A stretch of 64,000 nt of DNA, from the NCBI RefSeq assembly GCF_027924665.1, contig NZ_AP027043.1, positions 3,348,001-3,412,000 on the forward strand, given 5' to 3'. Of the stretch, positions 9,239 to 17,706 are shown piece after piece. The DNA is from Flavobacterium sp. GSB-24 (GTDB taxonomy: Bacteria; Bacteroidota; Bacteroidia; Flavobacteriales; Flavobacteriaceae). Positions within the stretch are counted from its first letter, which is position 1; each line of letters begins with the position of its first letter. A program made the translations under genes and the position numbers. The notes under the pieces were generated by a model that searched no databases, was not told the DNA's origin, and saw only the letters and a program-made list of their open reading frames with translations.

Positions 9239-12016
9239 TTACGCTTTTTGAAGAAATTGTCTTAAAACATATTGAAGTATACCCTCATTTCTATAGTATT
9301 CAATTTCTATTTTTGAATCGAGTCTTGCAATTACCTTAAAATTTAATACTTCTCCGTTCTCTTTAACAGCAGTAACGTCGAGCTCTTTCAAAGGAATTAT
9401 ATCCTCTGCAATTCCAGTTATAGTAAAGTATTCTTTACCTGTAAGTCCAAGCACTGCTGCGTTTTCTCCATTTTTGTACTGCAGCGGAAGAACGCCCATA
9501 CCAACGAGATTGCTTCGATGAATTCTTTCATAACTTTCTGCCAGTACCGCTTTTACGCCGAGCAGGAAAGTACCTTTTGCTGCCCAATCTCTAGATGAAC
9601 CGCTTCCGTATTCTTTTCCTGCAAGAATAATTAAAGGTGTTTGAGCTTCCCTGTATTTAATAGAAGCCTCATAAATATTCATTTCTTCTCCTGTGGGAAG
9701 GAATTTCGTAAAACCTCCTTCATGATCAGCAAGTGCATTTTTGATACGGACATTGGCAAAAGTTCCTCGTATCATCACTTCGTCATGACCTCTTCGTGAA
9801 CCGTAGGAATTAAAATCACTTTTTTCAACACCGCGGCTCACCAGGTAGGCGCCTGCAGCAGAATTTTCTTTAAAGGAACCAGCCGGAGAAATATGATCGG
9901 TGGTTATGCTGTCTCCCAAAACCAACAATGTTCGAGCATTTGAAATGTCTTGCAGCGGTTTTGGATTTTCAGGAAGATTTTTAAAGAATGGCGCTTCCTT
10001 TATGTATGTTGAATTCTCATCCCAGCGGTAATTTTTTTGTTCTGGAATAGGAAGCTGCTGCCATATTGAATTGCCTTCAAAAATTGATTCATAACATTGC
10101 TGAAATTGTTTTGGAGACAGTACTTCTCTCAATACTGTATTAATTTCGTCATCTTGAGGCCATAAATCTTTGAGGTAAACAGGCAGTAGATTAGAATCAT
10201 ATGTAATAGGCTCATTTAACAAATCAATATCAACTCTTCCTGCAATAGCAAAGATCACTACGAGCATTGGAGACATTAAAAAGTTCATTTTGACCTGCGG
10301 ATGTATTCTCGCTTCAAAGTTTCTATTTCCAGAAAGAACAGAAGCAAGTACAAGATCATAATCTTCTGCCGCTTTTGCCACATGAGGCGGAAGCGGACCG
10401 GAATTCCCTATGCAAGACGTACAGCCATAACCTGCTACATGAAATTTAAGAGCTTCTAGATCTTTCAAAAGGTCAGCTTTTATCAAGTAATCTGTTACTA
10501 CTTTAGAGCCTGGTGCAAGCGAAGTTTTTACCCAAGATTTAGTGTCGATGCCTCTTTCACGTGCTTTTTTGGCTATCAATCCCGCTCCAATCATTACAAA
10601 AGGATTGGATGTATTGGTACAGGAAGTAATTGCAGCTATGGCAACTGCGCCATCAGAAAGTGTAAATTGTTCAGATCCAAGAGAAACTTCTACACTGATG
10701 CTTCCGTTTTCTGTTTTTTCTTGAATTATTGTTTCATCTGGAAGAGGTGCACTGCTTGTAATTGTTGGCTGCGATCCTCCTTCAGCAAACCATCTCGAAA
10801 CTTGTTTTTCAGATTTTTTATATTTTCTGCCAAAACTTTTATCAAGTATATCAACAAAAGAGGGCTGTAAATTTTTAAGTAAAATTTTGTCCTGTGGTCT
10901 TTTTGGGCCTGCAATTGTAGGTTCTATGGTAGAAAGATCGAGTTCAATTACGTCAGTATAATTTATAGATTCATTTCCTGTTCGCCAGAGCATGTTTGCT
11001 TTGCAATAGTCTTCTACTAGGCTTATCTGTTCTTCTGAACGGTTACTGAGTCGCATATATTCTAAAGTCTTCTGATCAATTGGAAAATAAGAAACCGTAC
11101 ATCCAAATTCTGGCGACATATTTCCGATAGTTGCGCGATCTGGTACGCTCAAACTGTCAAGACCTGGTCCAAATACCTCAACAAATTTTCCTACTACGCC
11201 ATATTTTCTAAGAAGTTCCGCAATGGTTAAAACCATATCTGTAGAAGTTGATCCCAACGGAATTTTGCCACTAAGCTTAAGTCCGATAACTTCTGGCATA
11301 ATAAAATATACAGGCTGCCCTAGAATTGCCGCTTCAGCTTCAATACCGCCGACGCCCCAAGCAATAACCCCAATTCCATTAACCATAGGGGTATGGCTGT
11401 CAGTTCCCACGAGCGTATCAGGAAAAACTTCTCCATCGCGTTCGATTACACCTTTTGAAAGATATTCCAAGTTAACCTGATGGCAGATACCCATTCCTGG
11501 AGGAACCACATTAAAATTTGTAAAAGACTGCTGTGCCCATTTTAAAAACTCATAGCGTTCGCTGTTACGCTTGTATTCCTCATCCATATTACGCTGATAG
11601 GAATATTCTGTTCCGAAATAATCAACCTGAACAGAGTGATCGATTACAAGATCAACAGGAATCAACGGATTAATCGCTTCAGAGTTTTTTCCTTTTCTAG
11701 AAGCTTCAGCACGAAGCGATGCAAGATCAACAACTGCAGGAACTCCCGTAAAATCCTGCATCAAAACCCTGGCAGGTTTAAAAGGAATATCTTTGTCTGA
11801 AGCTTCAGGTTTCCAGTTTAGAATGGTTTCAATATTTTCTCTGGTAATGGCAAAATCATCAAAATTTCGCAGTACATTTTCTAAAAGAATCCGAATTGAA
11901 AAAGGCATTTTTTCGATATTAAATCCTTGTTGCTGCATTTCAGTAAGACTGTAATATGAAAATTCACCGCTTTGGGTTTTTAACTGCCTTTTAATATTAT
12001 AAATGTCGTTCTGCAT
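9239..12016 (-). CDS. acnA: Aconitate hydratase A
   Basis: A 925-residue protein of the AcnA/IRP1 branch that interconverts citrate and isocitrate in the TCA cycle using a [4Fe-4S] cluster. Cluster ligands are visible as SCTNTSNP (about residue 465) and GCTSCIGNSG (about 532). N-terminal motifs RVLMQDFTGVP and DLVIDHSVQVD and the C-terminal swivel motif KEYGSGSSRDWAAKG are those of the family. It is slightly longer than enteric AcnA (about 890), with extra residues in the middle (about 365-415). The 2-methylaconitate enzyme AcnD is the main alternative; no prp genes are nearby, so AcnA is preferred. It is transcribed alone, converging on the upstream hydrolase gene. Confidence 0.93.
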   Translation of the reverse strand: MQNDIYNIKRQLKTQSGEFSYYSLTEMQQQGFNIEKMPFSIRILLENVLRNFDDFAITRENIETILNWKPEASDKDIPFKPARVLMQDFTGVPAVVDLASLRAEASRKGKNSEAINPLIPVDLVIDHSVQVDYFGTEYSYQRNMDEEYKRNSERYEFLKWAQQSFTNFNVVPPGMGICHQVNLEYLSKGVIERDGEVFPDTLVGTDSHTPMVNGIGVIAWGVGGIEAEAAILGQPVYFIMPEVIGLKLSGKIPLGSTSTDMVLTIAELLRKYGVVGKFVEVFGPGLDSLSVPDRATIGNMSPEFGCTVSYFPIDQKTLEYMRLSNRSEEQISLVEDYCKANMLWRTGNESINYTDVIELDLSTIEPTIAGPKRPQDKILLKNLQPSFVDILDKSFGRKYKKSEKQVSRWFAEGGSQPTITSSAPLPDETIIQEKTENGSISVEVSLGSEQFTLSDGAVAIAAITSCTNTSNPFVMIGAGLIAKKARERGIDTKSWVKTSLAPGSKVVTDYLIKADLLKDLEALKFHVAGYGCTSCIGNSGPLPPHVAKAAEDYDLVLASVLSGNRNFEARIHPQVKMNFLMSPMLVVIFAIAGRVDIDLLNEPITYDSNLLPVYLKDLWPQDDEINTVLREVLSPKQFQQCYESIFEGNSIWQQLPIPEQKNYRWDENSTYIKEAPFFKNLPENPKPLQDISNARTLLVLGDSITTDHISPAGSFKENSAAGAYLVSRGVEKSDFNSYGSRRGHDEVMIRGTFANVRIKNALADHEGGFTKFLPTGEEMNIYEASIKYREAQTPLIILAGKEYGSGSSRDWAAKGTFLLGVKAVLAESYERIHRSNLVGMGVLPLQYKNGENAAVLGLTGKEYFTITGIAEDIIPLKELDVTAVKENGEVLNFKVIARLDSKIEIEYYRNEGILQYVLRQFLQKA

Positions 12017-12147
12017 ACTCGATGTTATTTAAATTAGTAAGTATTGGACTTAGTCTTGATGTGTTTTGTCTAATTTGTTCAGTTATTAAATTTAATTATT
12101 TATTTCCAAACAGTCTATGGTTTATGCTTTATTAAATCGTTTCTTAA

Positions 12148-12180
12148 ATTTCGCTAAAAAAAATCTGTTTTTTGCGAAAT
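12148..12180 (-). terminator. Terminator of the metallo-beta-lactamase-fold gene
   Basis: ATTTCGC and GCGAAAT pair, and inside them A6 pairs with T6 after a one-base bulge, around a short loop. It lies 31 bp after the stop of the minus-strand gene at 12211. Confidence 0.6.
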
Positions 12181-12210
12181 ATAAAAAATGCACTCGCAGA
12201 AAATAGATAA

Positions 12211-12891
12211 TTATAACTCGATTGTGCTGCCTATTTCTGGAAGATAAAGTTGTAATCCAGCATTTTTAAATTTGTCAAATGCCTTTTGATGATCCATTAC
12301 AATAAAGCCGAAAGTATCGTAATGAACACCTAAAATTTTAGTGACGCCAACTAATTTTGAAGCCTCAACAGCTTCTTCTATGCCCATAGTAAGTCCATCT
12401 CCAATTGGAAAAACAGCAAAATCAAGCGGTGTAAATTTAGGGATCAGCTGCATGTCGAGAGTCAGGGCAGTATCTCCACTATAGTAAAAATTTCCTTCAG
12501 CAGTAGTCAGTACAAAACCGCTGGCAATACCGCCGTAAGAGCCGTCACTAAAACTGCTGGAGTGTTGTGCAATTACGCATTTTACAGTTCCAAAATCAAA
12601 ATCATATTGTCCTCCGGGATTAATTGGATGCGAATTTTCAATTCCTTTTTTTAAAAGCCAGTTATATATTTCAAAATTACCAAGCACTTTGGCTCCAGTA
12701 TTTTTGGCAATAAGTTCAACATCTTGAATATGGTAATAATGTGCATGAGAAATAAATATATAATCTGCTTTTATGGCATTTACATCTACATCTTTAGCAA
12801 GTTCATTGGGTGTGATAAAAGGATCAAAAAGAATATGCTTTCCATTGGTGAATACAGAAAAACAAGAATGCCCGTAGTAAGTTACTTTCAT
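12211..12891 (-). CDS. Metallo-beta-lactamase-fold hydrolase, UPF0173/UlaG-like, altered metal motif
   Basis: A 226-residue protein beginning MKVTYYGHSCFSV, the typical start of the UPF0173/UlaG-like branch. A longer frame reaches 12933, but its 14 extra residues are hydrophobic and lack counterparts, so the internal ATG at 12891 is chosen. LFDPF, the FYYSGDTAL strand and the late GVHYDTFG histidine are present. The signature that should read HxHxDH is HAHYYH, so the aspartate that normally binds the second metal is tyrosine. A one-base change (GAC to TAC) would explain it. Activity may be lost or altered. The neighbouring Crp/Fnr gene is divergent. The fold is confident, the reaction unknown. 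Confidence 0.82.
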   Translation of the reverse strand: MKVTYYGHSCFSVFTNGKHILFDPFITPNELAKDVDVNAIKADYIFISHAHYYHIQDVELIAKNTGAKVLGNFEIYNWLLKKGIENSHPINPGGQYDFDFGTVKCVIAQHSSSFSDGSYGGIASGFVLTTAEGNFYYSGDTALTLDMQLIPKFTPLDFAVFPIGDGLTMGIEEAVEASKLVGVTKILGVHYDTFGFIVMDHQKAFDKFKNAGLQLYLPEIGSTIEL

Positions 12892-13031
12892 AATAAATAA
12901 GATTAATAAATTGATAATTAGAATAATTGACAAAATTATTATTCAAGTAATGTGCCGCTAAATCGAATAGAAAATTAGAAAAAGGCGAAAAATATTTTGC
13001 AGCAGTATTTTTCTTTTAAATTGGTTTATCT

Positions 13032-13059
13032 CAAATTTACAAAATTATATGCTACCAAA
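13032..13059 (-). promoter_or_regulatory. Promoter for the metallo-beta-lactamase-fold gene
   Basis: On the minus strand TAAATTTG (13032-13039) is a perfect -7 box, with TTTG at 13056-13059 about 16 bp upstream as the -33 element. It predicts a leader of roughly 130 nt before the start at 12891. Confidence 0.5.
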
Positions 13060-13123
13060 GAGCACTAGCTAAACACTTTGCCGTTTTGAAGGTCGTGGCT
13101 CTTTTCCACCAAAATATTTCTTC

Positions 13124-13131
13124 TATCTTTG
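13124..13131 (+). promoter_or_regulatory. -7 box TATCTTTG for the Crp/Fnr gene
   Basis: A perfect TAnnTTTG box ends 18 bp before the ATG at 13150, which predicts a very short leader. No TTG lies at standard spacing, so an activator or a weak -33 is implied. Confidence 0.5.
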
Positions 13132-13149
13132 AAAAGGTAAAAACAAACT

Positions 13150-13719
13150 ATGGAAAAGCTGAGAAAACATATTGAGGAAATTATTCCGATTACTGACGAG
13201 GAGTTTGAATCAATTAAACCCTTTTTTACGATCAGAAGAGTATTAAAAAATCAATATTTGATTCAGCAGGGAGATGAGGCAAAATATGAATATATTATTA
13301 TGAGCGGCATATTCAGGGTTTTTTATCTCAATGAAGATGGAAAGGAACACATCGTACAATTTGCAACAGAAAACTGGTGGATGTCTGATTATATTGCATA
13401 CTTCAACCAAAAGCAGGCCAACATGTATGTGGTTTGTATGGAGCCGGGAGAAGTTTTATGCCTTACACTTGAAGGCAGAGAACAACTTTCTGTCATACTT
13501 CATAAAATGGAACATTTTTTTAGAGTAAAACTTACCAAAGGATATATTGCACTACAGCAAAGAGTTATTTCATTGCTTTCTAATAATCCGCAGCAGCGAT
13601 ATACAGAATTTGCGGCTCTTTATCCAAATCTCATTCAAAAAATTCCAAAAAAATATATTGCAGAATATCTCGGGGTCAGCCGCGAAACCCTCAGCAGGCT
13701 TTACTCCAATAACAAATAA
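13150..13719 (+). CDS. Crp/Fnr-family transcriptional regulator (first of two)
   Basis: A 189-residue regulator with a cyclic-nucleotide-binding-like beta barrel (about 10-120) and a C-terminal helix-turn-helix whose recognition region is KKYIAEYLGVSRETLSRLYS. It has no cysteines arranged like Fnr and lacks the full cAMP phosphate-binding signature, as is common in the short Bacteroidota members, so the ligand is unknown. FATENWWMSDY is shared in form with the second regulator at 26788 (FSIENWWTGD), so the two are paralogues. The next gene downstream encodes a DJ-1/PfpI protein; a GTGAT-N4-ATCAC palindrome lies between them. Confidence 0.88.
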   Translation: MEKLRKHIEEIIPITDEEFESIKPFFTIRRVLKNQYLIQQGDEAKYEYIIMSGIFRVFYLNEDGKEHIVQFATENWWMSDYIAYFNQKQANMYVVCMEPGEVLCLTLEGREQLSVILHKMEHFFRVKLTKGYIALQQRVISLLSNNPQQRYTEFAALYPNLIQKIPKKYIAEYLGVSRETLSRLYSNNK

Positions 13720-13735
13720 CAGCTGTTTAATTCTC

Positions 13736-13763
13736 AAAGTGTGATTTCGATCACACTTTTTTT
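13736..13763 (+). terminator. UUCG-loop terminator that also forms a CRP-like palindrome
   Basis: AAAGTGTGAT and ATCACACTTT form a perfect 10-bp stem with a TTCG tetraloop, then a seven-T run, 17 bp after the regulator stop. This is a clear intrinsic terminator. The same bases read TGTGA-N6-TCACA, the palindrome type bound by Crp proteins, so a second role as operator for the next gene is possible. Confidence 0.75.
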
Positions 13764-13781
13764 GTGACTTTTCTCCTCGTA

Positions 13782-13808
13782 TTGAGGAAGAGAGCTGGCA
13801 TAAATTTG
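13782..13808 (+). promoter_or_regulatory. Promoter for the secreted DJ-1/PfpI gene
   Basis: TTG (13782-13784) is followed after 16 bp by TAAATTTG (13801-13808), a near-consensus flavobacterial promoter 39 bp before the ATG. A 5-bp inverted repeat TCCTC/GAGGA overlaps the -33 element. Confidence 0.6.
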
Positions 13809-13847
13809 CCCTATAAATAATTCATTAACAACCTAAAAATTATAGAA

Positions 13848-14618
13848 ATGAAAAGACTTATGATCGCATCAATGGCACTTGCCTTTTTTTCTTCTTATGC
13901 ACAAAATCAAAAAACAACTTTTAAAAACGAAACAAAAATGAACAAGAAAATTTTAATTATTGTGTCTAATGCCAATGCAATTGGACCAAATAACAGAAGA
14001 ACTGGAACATTTCTTCCAGAAGTAGCACATCCTTATGCCGAATTTGAAAAAGCAAATTATCAAATTGATTTTGCAAGCTTAACTGGAGAGACTCCGTATT
14101 TAGATGCTCTTAATTTGGCAAATGATCCTGATAATCTTGCTTTTCTAACAGGAAAAGGATGGGAGACGATGCAGAAGGCGGTTAAACTTTCTACTGTAGA
14201 GGTGAGTAAATACGACGCTGTTTTTGTTCCTGGCGGATTAGCTCCAATGGTGGATATGCCGGAAAACGAATTGCTAAAAAAGGTGATTAAAGAAACCTAC
14301 GAACGCAATGCAGTTGTAGGAGCAGTATGTCACGGTCCCGTATCTTTACTAAATGTAAAACTAAGCAATGGCTCTTATCTCGTAAATGGAAAAAATATCA
14401 CTTCTTTTACAGATGAAGAAGAAAAAGGTTACGCTATTGCAGATGTACCGTTTTTATTAGAAACAGCATTAACAAAACAAGGAGCAAAATTCCATGCTGC
14501 AGCAGTATGGTCAGCTCACAGTATTGCAGATGGTAATTTGGTTACTGGTCAAAATCCTGCTTCCGCGAAAGGCGTAGCAGAAAAAATGATTACTATTTTA
14601 GAAAATTCTAAAAAGTAA
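13848..14618 (+). CDS. DJ-1/PfpI-superfamily protein with signal peptide
   Basis: A 256-residue class I glutamine amidotransferase-like protein of the Hsp31/DJ-1 group. The reactive Cys161 lies in the nucleophile elbow GAVCHGPVSLL, next to His162, and VFVPGGLAPM precedes it. Family members act as glyoxalase III, deglycase or chaperone against reactive carbonyls. The first 19 residues (MKRL, then a hydrophobic run, ending SYAQ) look like a signal peptide, so the product is probably exported; a second start at Met31 would give a cytosolic form. Exported DJ-1 proteins are unusual. It has its own promoter and is followed by an ABM monooxygenase and an aldehyde dehydrogenase, consistent with carbonyl defence. 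Confidence 0.85.
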   Translation: MKRLMIASMALAFFSSYAQNQKTTFKNETKMNKKILIIVSNANAIGPNNRRTGTFLPEVAHPYAEFEKANYQIDFASLTGETPYLDALNLANDPDNLAFLTGKGWETMQKAVKLSTVEVSKYDAVFVPGGLAPMVDMPENELLKKVIKETYERNAVVGAVCHGPVSLLNVKLSNGSYLVNGKNITSFTDEEEKGYAIADVPFLLETALTKQGAKFHAAAVWSAHSIADGNLVTGQNPASAKGVAEKMITILENSKK

Positions 14619-14632
14619 TTGCTTAATTGTAT

Positions 14633-14659
14633 TGACCTTCTTCAAAATGTGGAAGGTCA
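14633..14659 (+). terminator. Hairpin after the DJ-1 gene
   Basis: TGACCTTC and GAAGGTCA pair perfectly (8 bp) around an 11-base loop, 14 bp after the stop. No strong T run follows, so termination may be partial. Confidence 0.45.
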
Positions 14660-14708
14660 GTATAATTTCACTTTTAAAATTTTAAAATAATTATAAAAAT
14701 ATATCAAA

Positions 14709-15014
14709 ATGGAAAATCAAAATCCAGTTCATGTTTTTGCTACATGGAAAGTTAAAGAAGGTCAGCTTGAAAATGTTTTAGAATTACTAAAAACGGTACA
14801 TGCTGAAAGTATAAAAGAAGAAGGTAATTTGTTTTATAAAATTCATCAAAGCAATTCAGATGCTAATACAATCGTATTATTTGAAGGATATACTAATGAA
14901 GCTGCAGTTGCAGAACATAGAAATTCAGCTCATTTTCAAGACTTCGTCTTGGGTAAAATTGTCCCTTTATTAGATACTAGAGAAATTCTTTTGGCAACAC
15001 CTTTGCAATATTAA
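14709..15014 (+). CDS. ABM-domain putative quinol monooxygenase
   Basis: A 101-residue protein filling one antibiotic-biosynthesis-monooxygenase (ABM) domain. VFATWKVKEGQLENVLELL is the usual first strand and helix, FYKIHQS and LFEGYTNEAAVAEHRNSAHF follow, and a final strand ends the fold. Members such as YgiN are cofactor-free dimeric enzymes that oxidise quinols or related aromatics. The HRNSAHF segment contains the usual histidine. It lies between a DJ-1 protein and an aldehyde dehydrogenase, 90 bp after the former, and could be in the same transcript if the weak terminator leaks. There is no signal peptide. Confidence 0.85.
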   Translation: MENQNPVHVFATWKVKEGQLENVLELLKTVHAESIKEEGNLFYKIHQSNSDANTIVLFEGYTNEAAVAEHRNSAHFQDFVLGKIVPLLDTREILLATPLQY

Positions 15015-15142
15015 TTTATAATATTGTGAACAAAAGGTATTGTAATCCCTGATAATTTGACTAAATTTAAAGGAACAAATCATGAAGAATGACTTAGAAT
15101 AAAAGCATGATTTTTTAAAATTACCTATTTAAAAAAAGCATT

Positions 15143-16537
15143 ATGGAAAACACCACAAAAATAATATTTCCCTACGATCAAAGTCTGGTTAAAGAACTGC
15201 CGCTCATTAATAAAAATGATATTGAAAAGATATTGAATACCGCTCAAAATTTATTCAATGATCAATCTAATTGGATTCCAGCTTTTAAAAGAATCGAAAT
15301 ATTAGAAAAAACCGCTTCAATAATGAATGAAAGAAGCGAAGAACTAATTCATTTGGCGATAAGCGAAGGCGGAAAACCCTATAAAGATTCGAAAGCAGAA
15401 ATACTTAGAGCCATTAAAGGAGTAAAATTAGCAACTGAACACATATCGCAGATAAAAGGAGAACAAATCCCAATGGGACTTACTGAAGCTTCTGTAAACA
15501 GGATTGCTTTTACTTCTAAAGAACCAATTGGAGTTGTGGCTGCAGTAAGTGCTTTTAATCATCCATTAAATTTGGCTGTGCATCAAATTGCGACTGCTGT
15601 TGCCGCTGGTTGCCCGGTTATTTTTAAACCGTCAAGCAATACACCTTTGTCTGGTCTTGCCTTGGCTGATATTTTAAAAGAAGCCGGTTTACCAGAAGAA
15701 TGGGTTCAAGTAGTATTATGTGATAATGAAACAGCAGAATTGTTAGTTACAGATTCTAGAGTTCATTTTCTGACCTTTATTGGTTCAGCAAAAGTAGGCT
15801 GGCATCTTAAAAGCAAATTACCGCATGGAACAAGATGTGCCTTAGAGCATGGCGGAGCGGCGCCTGTAATTGTAGAAAGTGATGCCGATTTTAGCACAAT
15901 GATTCCAGATTTGGTAAAAGGAGGATTTTACCATGCAGGTCAAGTTTGTGTATCGGTTCAGAAAATATATGTCAATCAGGAGATTTGCGATCGTTTTGTG
16001 GAACAGTTTGCTGAAGCAACCAATAAATTAGTTGTTGGAAACCCGTTTAATGAAAAGACAGATGTTGGCTCACTTATTACTCCAAAAGAACTTAGTCGTG
16101 TTGAAGAATGGGTTAACGAAGCGATTCAAGAAGGCGCAAAATTAATTGCAGGAGGAAAACGTATTTCTGATACTTGTTTTGAGCCAACAGTATTATTTAA
16201 CCCATCAGAAGATTCTAAGGTTTCAACAAATGAAATCTTTGGTCCAGTGGTATGTATATATCCTTTTACCAATAGGGAAGAGGCGATAAAAAAAGCAAAC
16301 GCTTTAGACGTACATTTTCAAGCTGCAGTTTTTACTAAAAACTTAGACATTGCTTTGGATGCCGCTAAAAAATTAAATGCAACTGCCGTTATGGTAAATG
16401 ACAATACAGCTTTTAGAGTAGATTGGATGCCTTTTGGCGGAAGAGATGCTTCTGGTTTAGGAATGGGAGGAATCTCTTATACTATTAATGATATGACAAG
16501 AGAAAAACTGACTGTTTTTAAAAGCAAATATTTATAA
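15143..16537 (+). CDS. NAD(P)-dependent aldehyde dehydrogenase
   Basis: A 464-residue aldehyde dehydrogenase, close to the usual length. The catalytic nucleophile is Cys269 in AGQVCVSVQK and the general base is Glu235 in LEHGGAAP, a slightly divergent form of the usual ELGG motif. SAFNHPLN carries the oxyanion asparagine, and FKPSSNTPLS and FIGSAKVG form the cofactor site. NEIFGPV near residue 365 is typical. It oxidises an aldehyde to the acid, and the substrate cannot be told. It follows the DJ-1 and ABM genes on the same strand, which makes a small aldehyde/quinone detoxification set. Convergent transcription with 16892 is stopped by a long terminator hairpin. Confidence 0.9.
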   Translation: MENTTKIIFPYDQSLVKELPLINKNDIEKILNTAQNLFNDQSNWIPAFKRIEILEKTASIMNERSEELIHLAISEGGKPYKDSKAEILRAIKGVKLATEHISQIKGEQIPMGLTEASVNRIAFTSKEPIGVVAAVSAFNHPLNLAVHQIATAVAAGCPVIFKPSSNTPLSGLALADILKEAGLPEEWVQVVLCDNETAELLVTDSRVHFLTFIGSAKVGWHLKSKLPHGTRCALEHGGAAPVIVESDADFSTMIPDLVKGGFYHAGQVCVSVQKIYVNQEICDRFVEQFAEATNKLVVGNPFNEKTDVGSLITPKELSRVEEWVNEAIQEGAKLIAGGKRISDTCFEPTVLFNPSEDSKVSTNEIFGPVVCIYPFTNREEAIKKANALDVHFQAAVFTKNLDIALDAAKKLNATAVMVNDNTAFRVDWMPFGGRDASGLGMGGISYTINDMTREKLTVFKSKYL

Positions 16538-16550
16538 TTTTAAATAAATT

Positions 16551-16598
16551 CATAAAAAAAATAGTAACAAAATTAGATCTGTTACTATTTTTTTTATG
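16551..16598. terminator. Strong bidirectional terminator
   Basis: A perfect 19-bp inverted repeat (16551-16569 with 16580-16598) around a 10-base loop, with A8/T8 tracts inside the arms. It separates the convergent aldehyde dehydrogenase and acidic-protein genes. Confidence 0.85.
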
Positions 16599-16616
16599 GG
16601 TAATCGTAATCGAGTC

Positions 16617-16892
16617 TTAGCTTTTCATTATAAAAGTTCCAGGATCTTTATCGCTCTCATCTTCATTTGGTTCTTCTTCTTCCCAGTCATTTTCGTCATA
16701 TTCTGAATCGAAATCTTCTTCAAGATCTTCTTCCAAATCTCCAAGCACTAAATTATAATGGCCGCTGGCTGTCAAGTTATTTGCAAAACCTCCTTCAAGA
16801 TAATCATCATAATTTAACAACAATTGTTCTTCATAAGATGTCATATCGCCTGCAAAGTCATCAGACGCATAAAAGTAATTCTCGGATTTCAT
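16617..16892 (-). CDS. Small acidic protein, unknown function
   Basis: A 91-residue protein with no recognised domain. The N-terminal half is mixed (YASDDFAGDM, EEQLLLNYDDYLEGGFANN) and the C-terminal half is almost all Asp and Glu, so it is probably disordered and strongly negative. Its tail (YDENDxE, then P-G-T-F) resembles that of the acidic protein at 21382-21768 (YDENDxE, P-E-T-F), which suggests the two are related. There is no signal peptide or membrane helix. It stands alone on its strand, followed by a strong terminator. The reading frame is believable because a related gene exists nearby. Confidence 0.65.
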   Translation of the reverse strand: MKSENYFYASDDFAGDMTSYEEQLLLNYDDYLEGGFANNLTASGHYNLVLGDLEEDLEEDFDSEYDENDWEEEEPNEDESDKDPGTFIMKS

Positions 16893-17057
16893 ATATATCA
16901 GTTTAAATTAATAGCTTACTTATTCGCTAATTTTCCAATTAACTATTATTAAAAGTAAGATTTTTAAATGCTGAAGGTTTTATATAATTTGCGCAAACCA
17001 TTGTCAAATTCTCATATACGAGATGAAAAATAATCAAGATGATGAAATGTAAAACGA

Positions 17058-17570
17058 CTAAGACATAATATCATCTAACGAACTGTTTCCATTACCATTT
17101 GATTTTCTTACAACAGTAATCTGTCCGTTAAGTTCCATTACAATTGCTTTAACTTCTTCGATCTGGTCAATTCCTGAATTTCTGATTGTAGAAAATATTT
17201 CCGCTTTTGTTATGGCTTCTTTCTCCATAGTTTTTTCTATAAATTTTCCATCATAAAATATTAAGCTGGGTACGGCATTTATAAGTCTTTCCATTTTTTT
17301 TGAGGAACGAGCTGTTCGTGCAAAAATATATTGTAAGATGATAATCAAAAATAAGACAAGAGCTCCTTCAACCAGTGGAACCATTGCCAGCATCATATAC
17401 GATAGAGTAGAACCCAGAGCAACAGTAACGACAAAATCAAAGGCATTGAGTTTTGCTAAGGTTCGCTTTCCTGAAATTCTCAGGAAGAAAAATAAAGTAA
17501 TGAATGCAATAATAGTAGCAATTATAACATGTCCTATACTGATCCAATCTTTAAAAAAAACTTGTTCCAT
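17058..17570 (-). CDS. DUF421 (YetF-type) membrane protein
   Basis: A 170-residue inner-membrane protein. Two or three membrane helices occupy residues 14-35 and about 42-88, with the conserved loop RISGKRTLAKLNAFDFVVTVALGS between them. A small soluble domain (95-160) contains SLIFYDGKF and the ITVVRK strand. These are the marks of the DUF421/YetF family, whose members occur in stress and sporulation regulons but whose biochemical role is not established. It lies downstream of the twin-arginine SDR gene on the same strand with a hairpin between them. The length is at the short end of the family. Confidence 0.85.
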   Translation of the reverse strand: MEQVFFKDWISIGHVIIATIIAFITLFFFLRISGKRTLAKLNAFDFVVTVALGSTLSYMMLAMVPLVEGALVLFLIIILQYIFARTARSSKKMERLINAVPSLIFYDGKFIEKTMEKEAITKAEIFSTIRNSGIDQIEEVKAIVMELNGQITVVRKSNGNGNSSLDDIMS

Positions 17571-17618
17571 ATTCTTAGTATTAATGGTTGTAGATAATTG
17601 TTGCTTTCCAAATAAACG

Positions 17619-17648
17619 AAACCTCCGTAATGGTAATTACAGAGGTTT
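17619..17648 (-). terminator. Hairpin between SDR and DUF421 genes
   Basis: AAACCTC pairs with GAGGTTT, and inside it GTAAT pairs with ATTAC around a ggta loop, with one mismatch. It lies 58 bp after the SDR stop on the minus strand. Confidence 0.6.
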
Positions 17649-17706
17649 TAAATCAATCTGTTTTCTATTGCTGTACATTTTGAAAAGATTAGTGCGTCAT
17701 TTTTAT

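Noticed and set aside
10542..11480. Several plus-strand frames inside acnA
   Set aside because: They are antisense shadows of a clear aconitase sequence.
12892..12933. Longer N-terminus for the metallo-beta-lactamase-fold protein
   Set aside because: The family starts with MKVTYYGHS; the extra residues are a chance hydrophobic run and too short for a signal peptide.
13796..13812. Sigma-54-like promoter TGGCATAAATTTGC before the DJ-1 gene
   Set aside because: The GG to GC spacing is nine rather than ten, and the same bases form a perfect TAnnTTTG box with a TTG 16 bp upstream.
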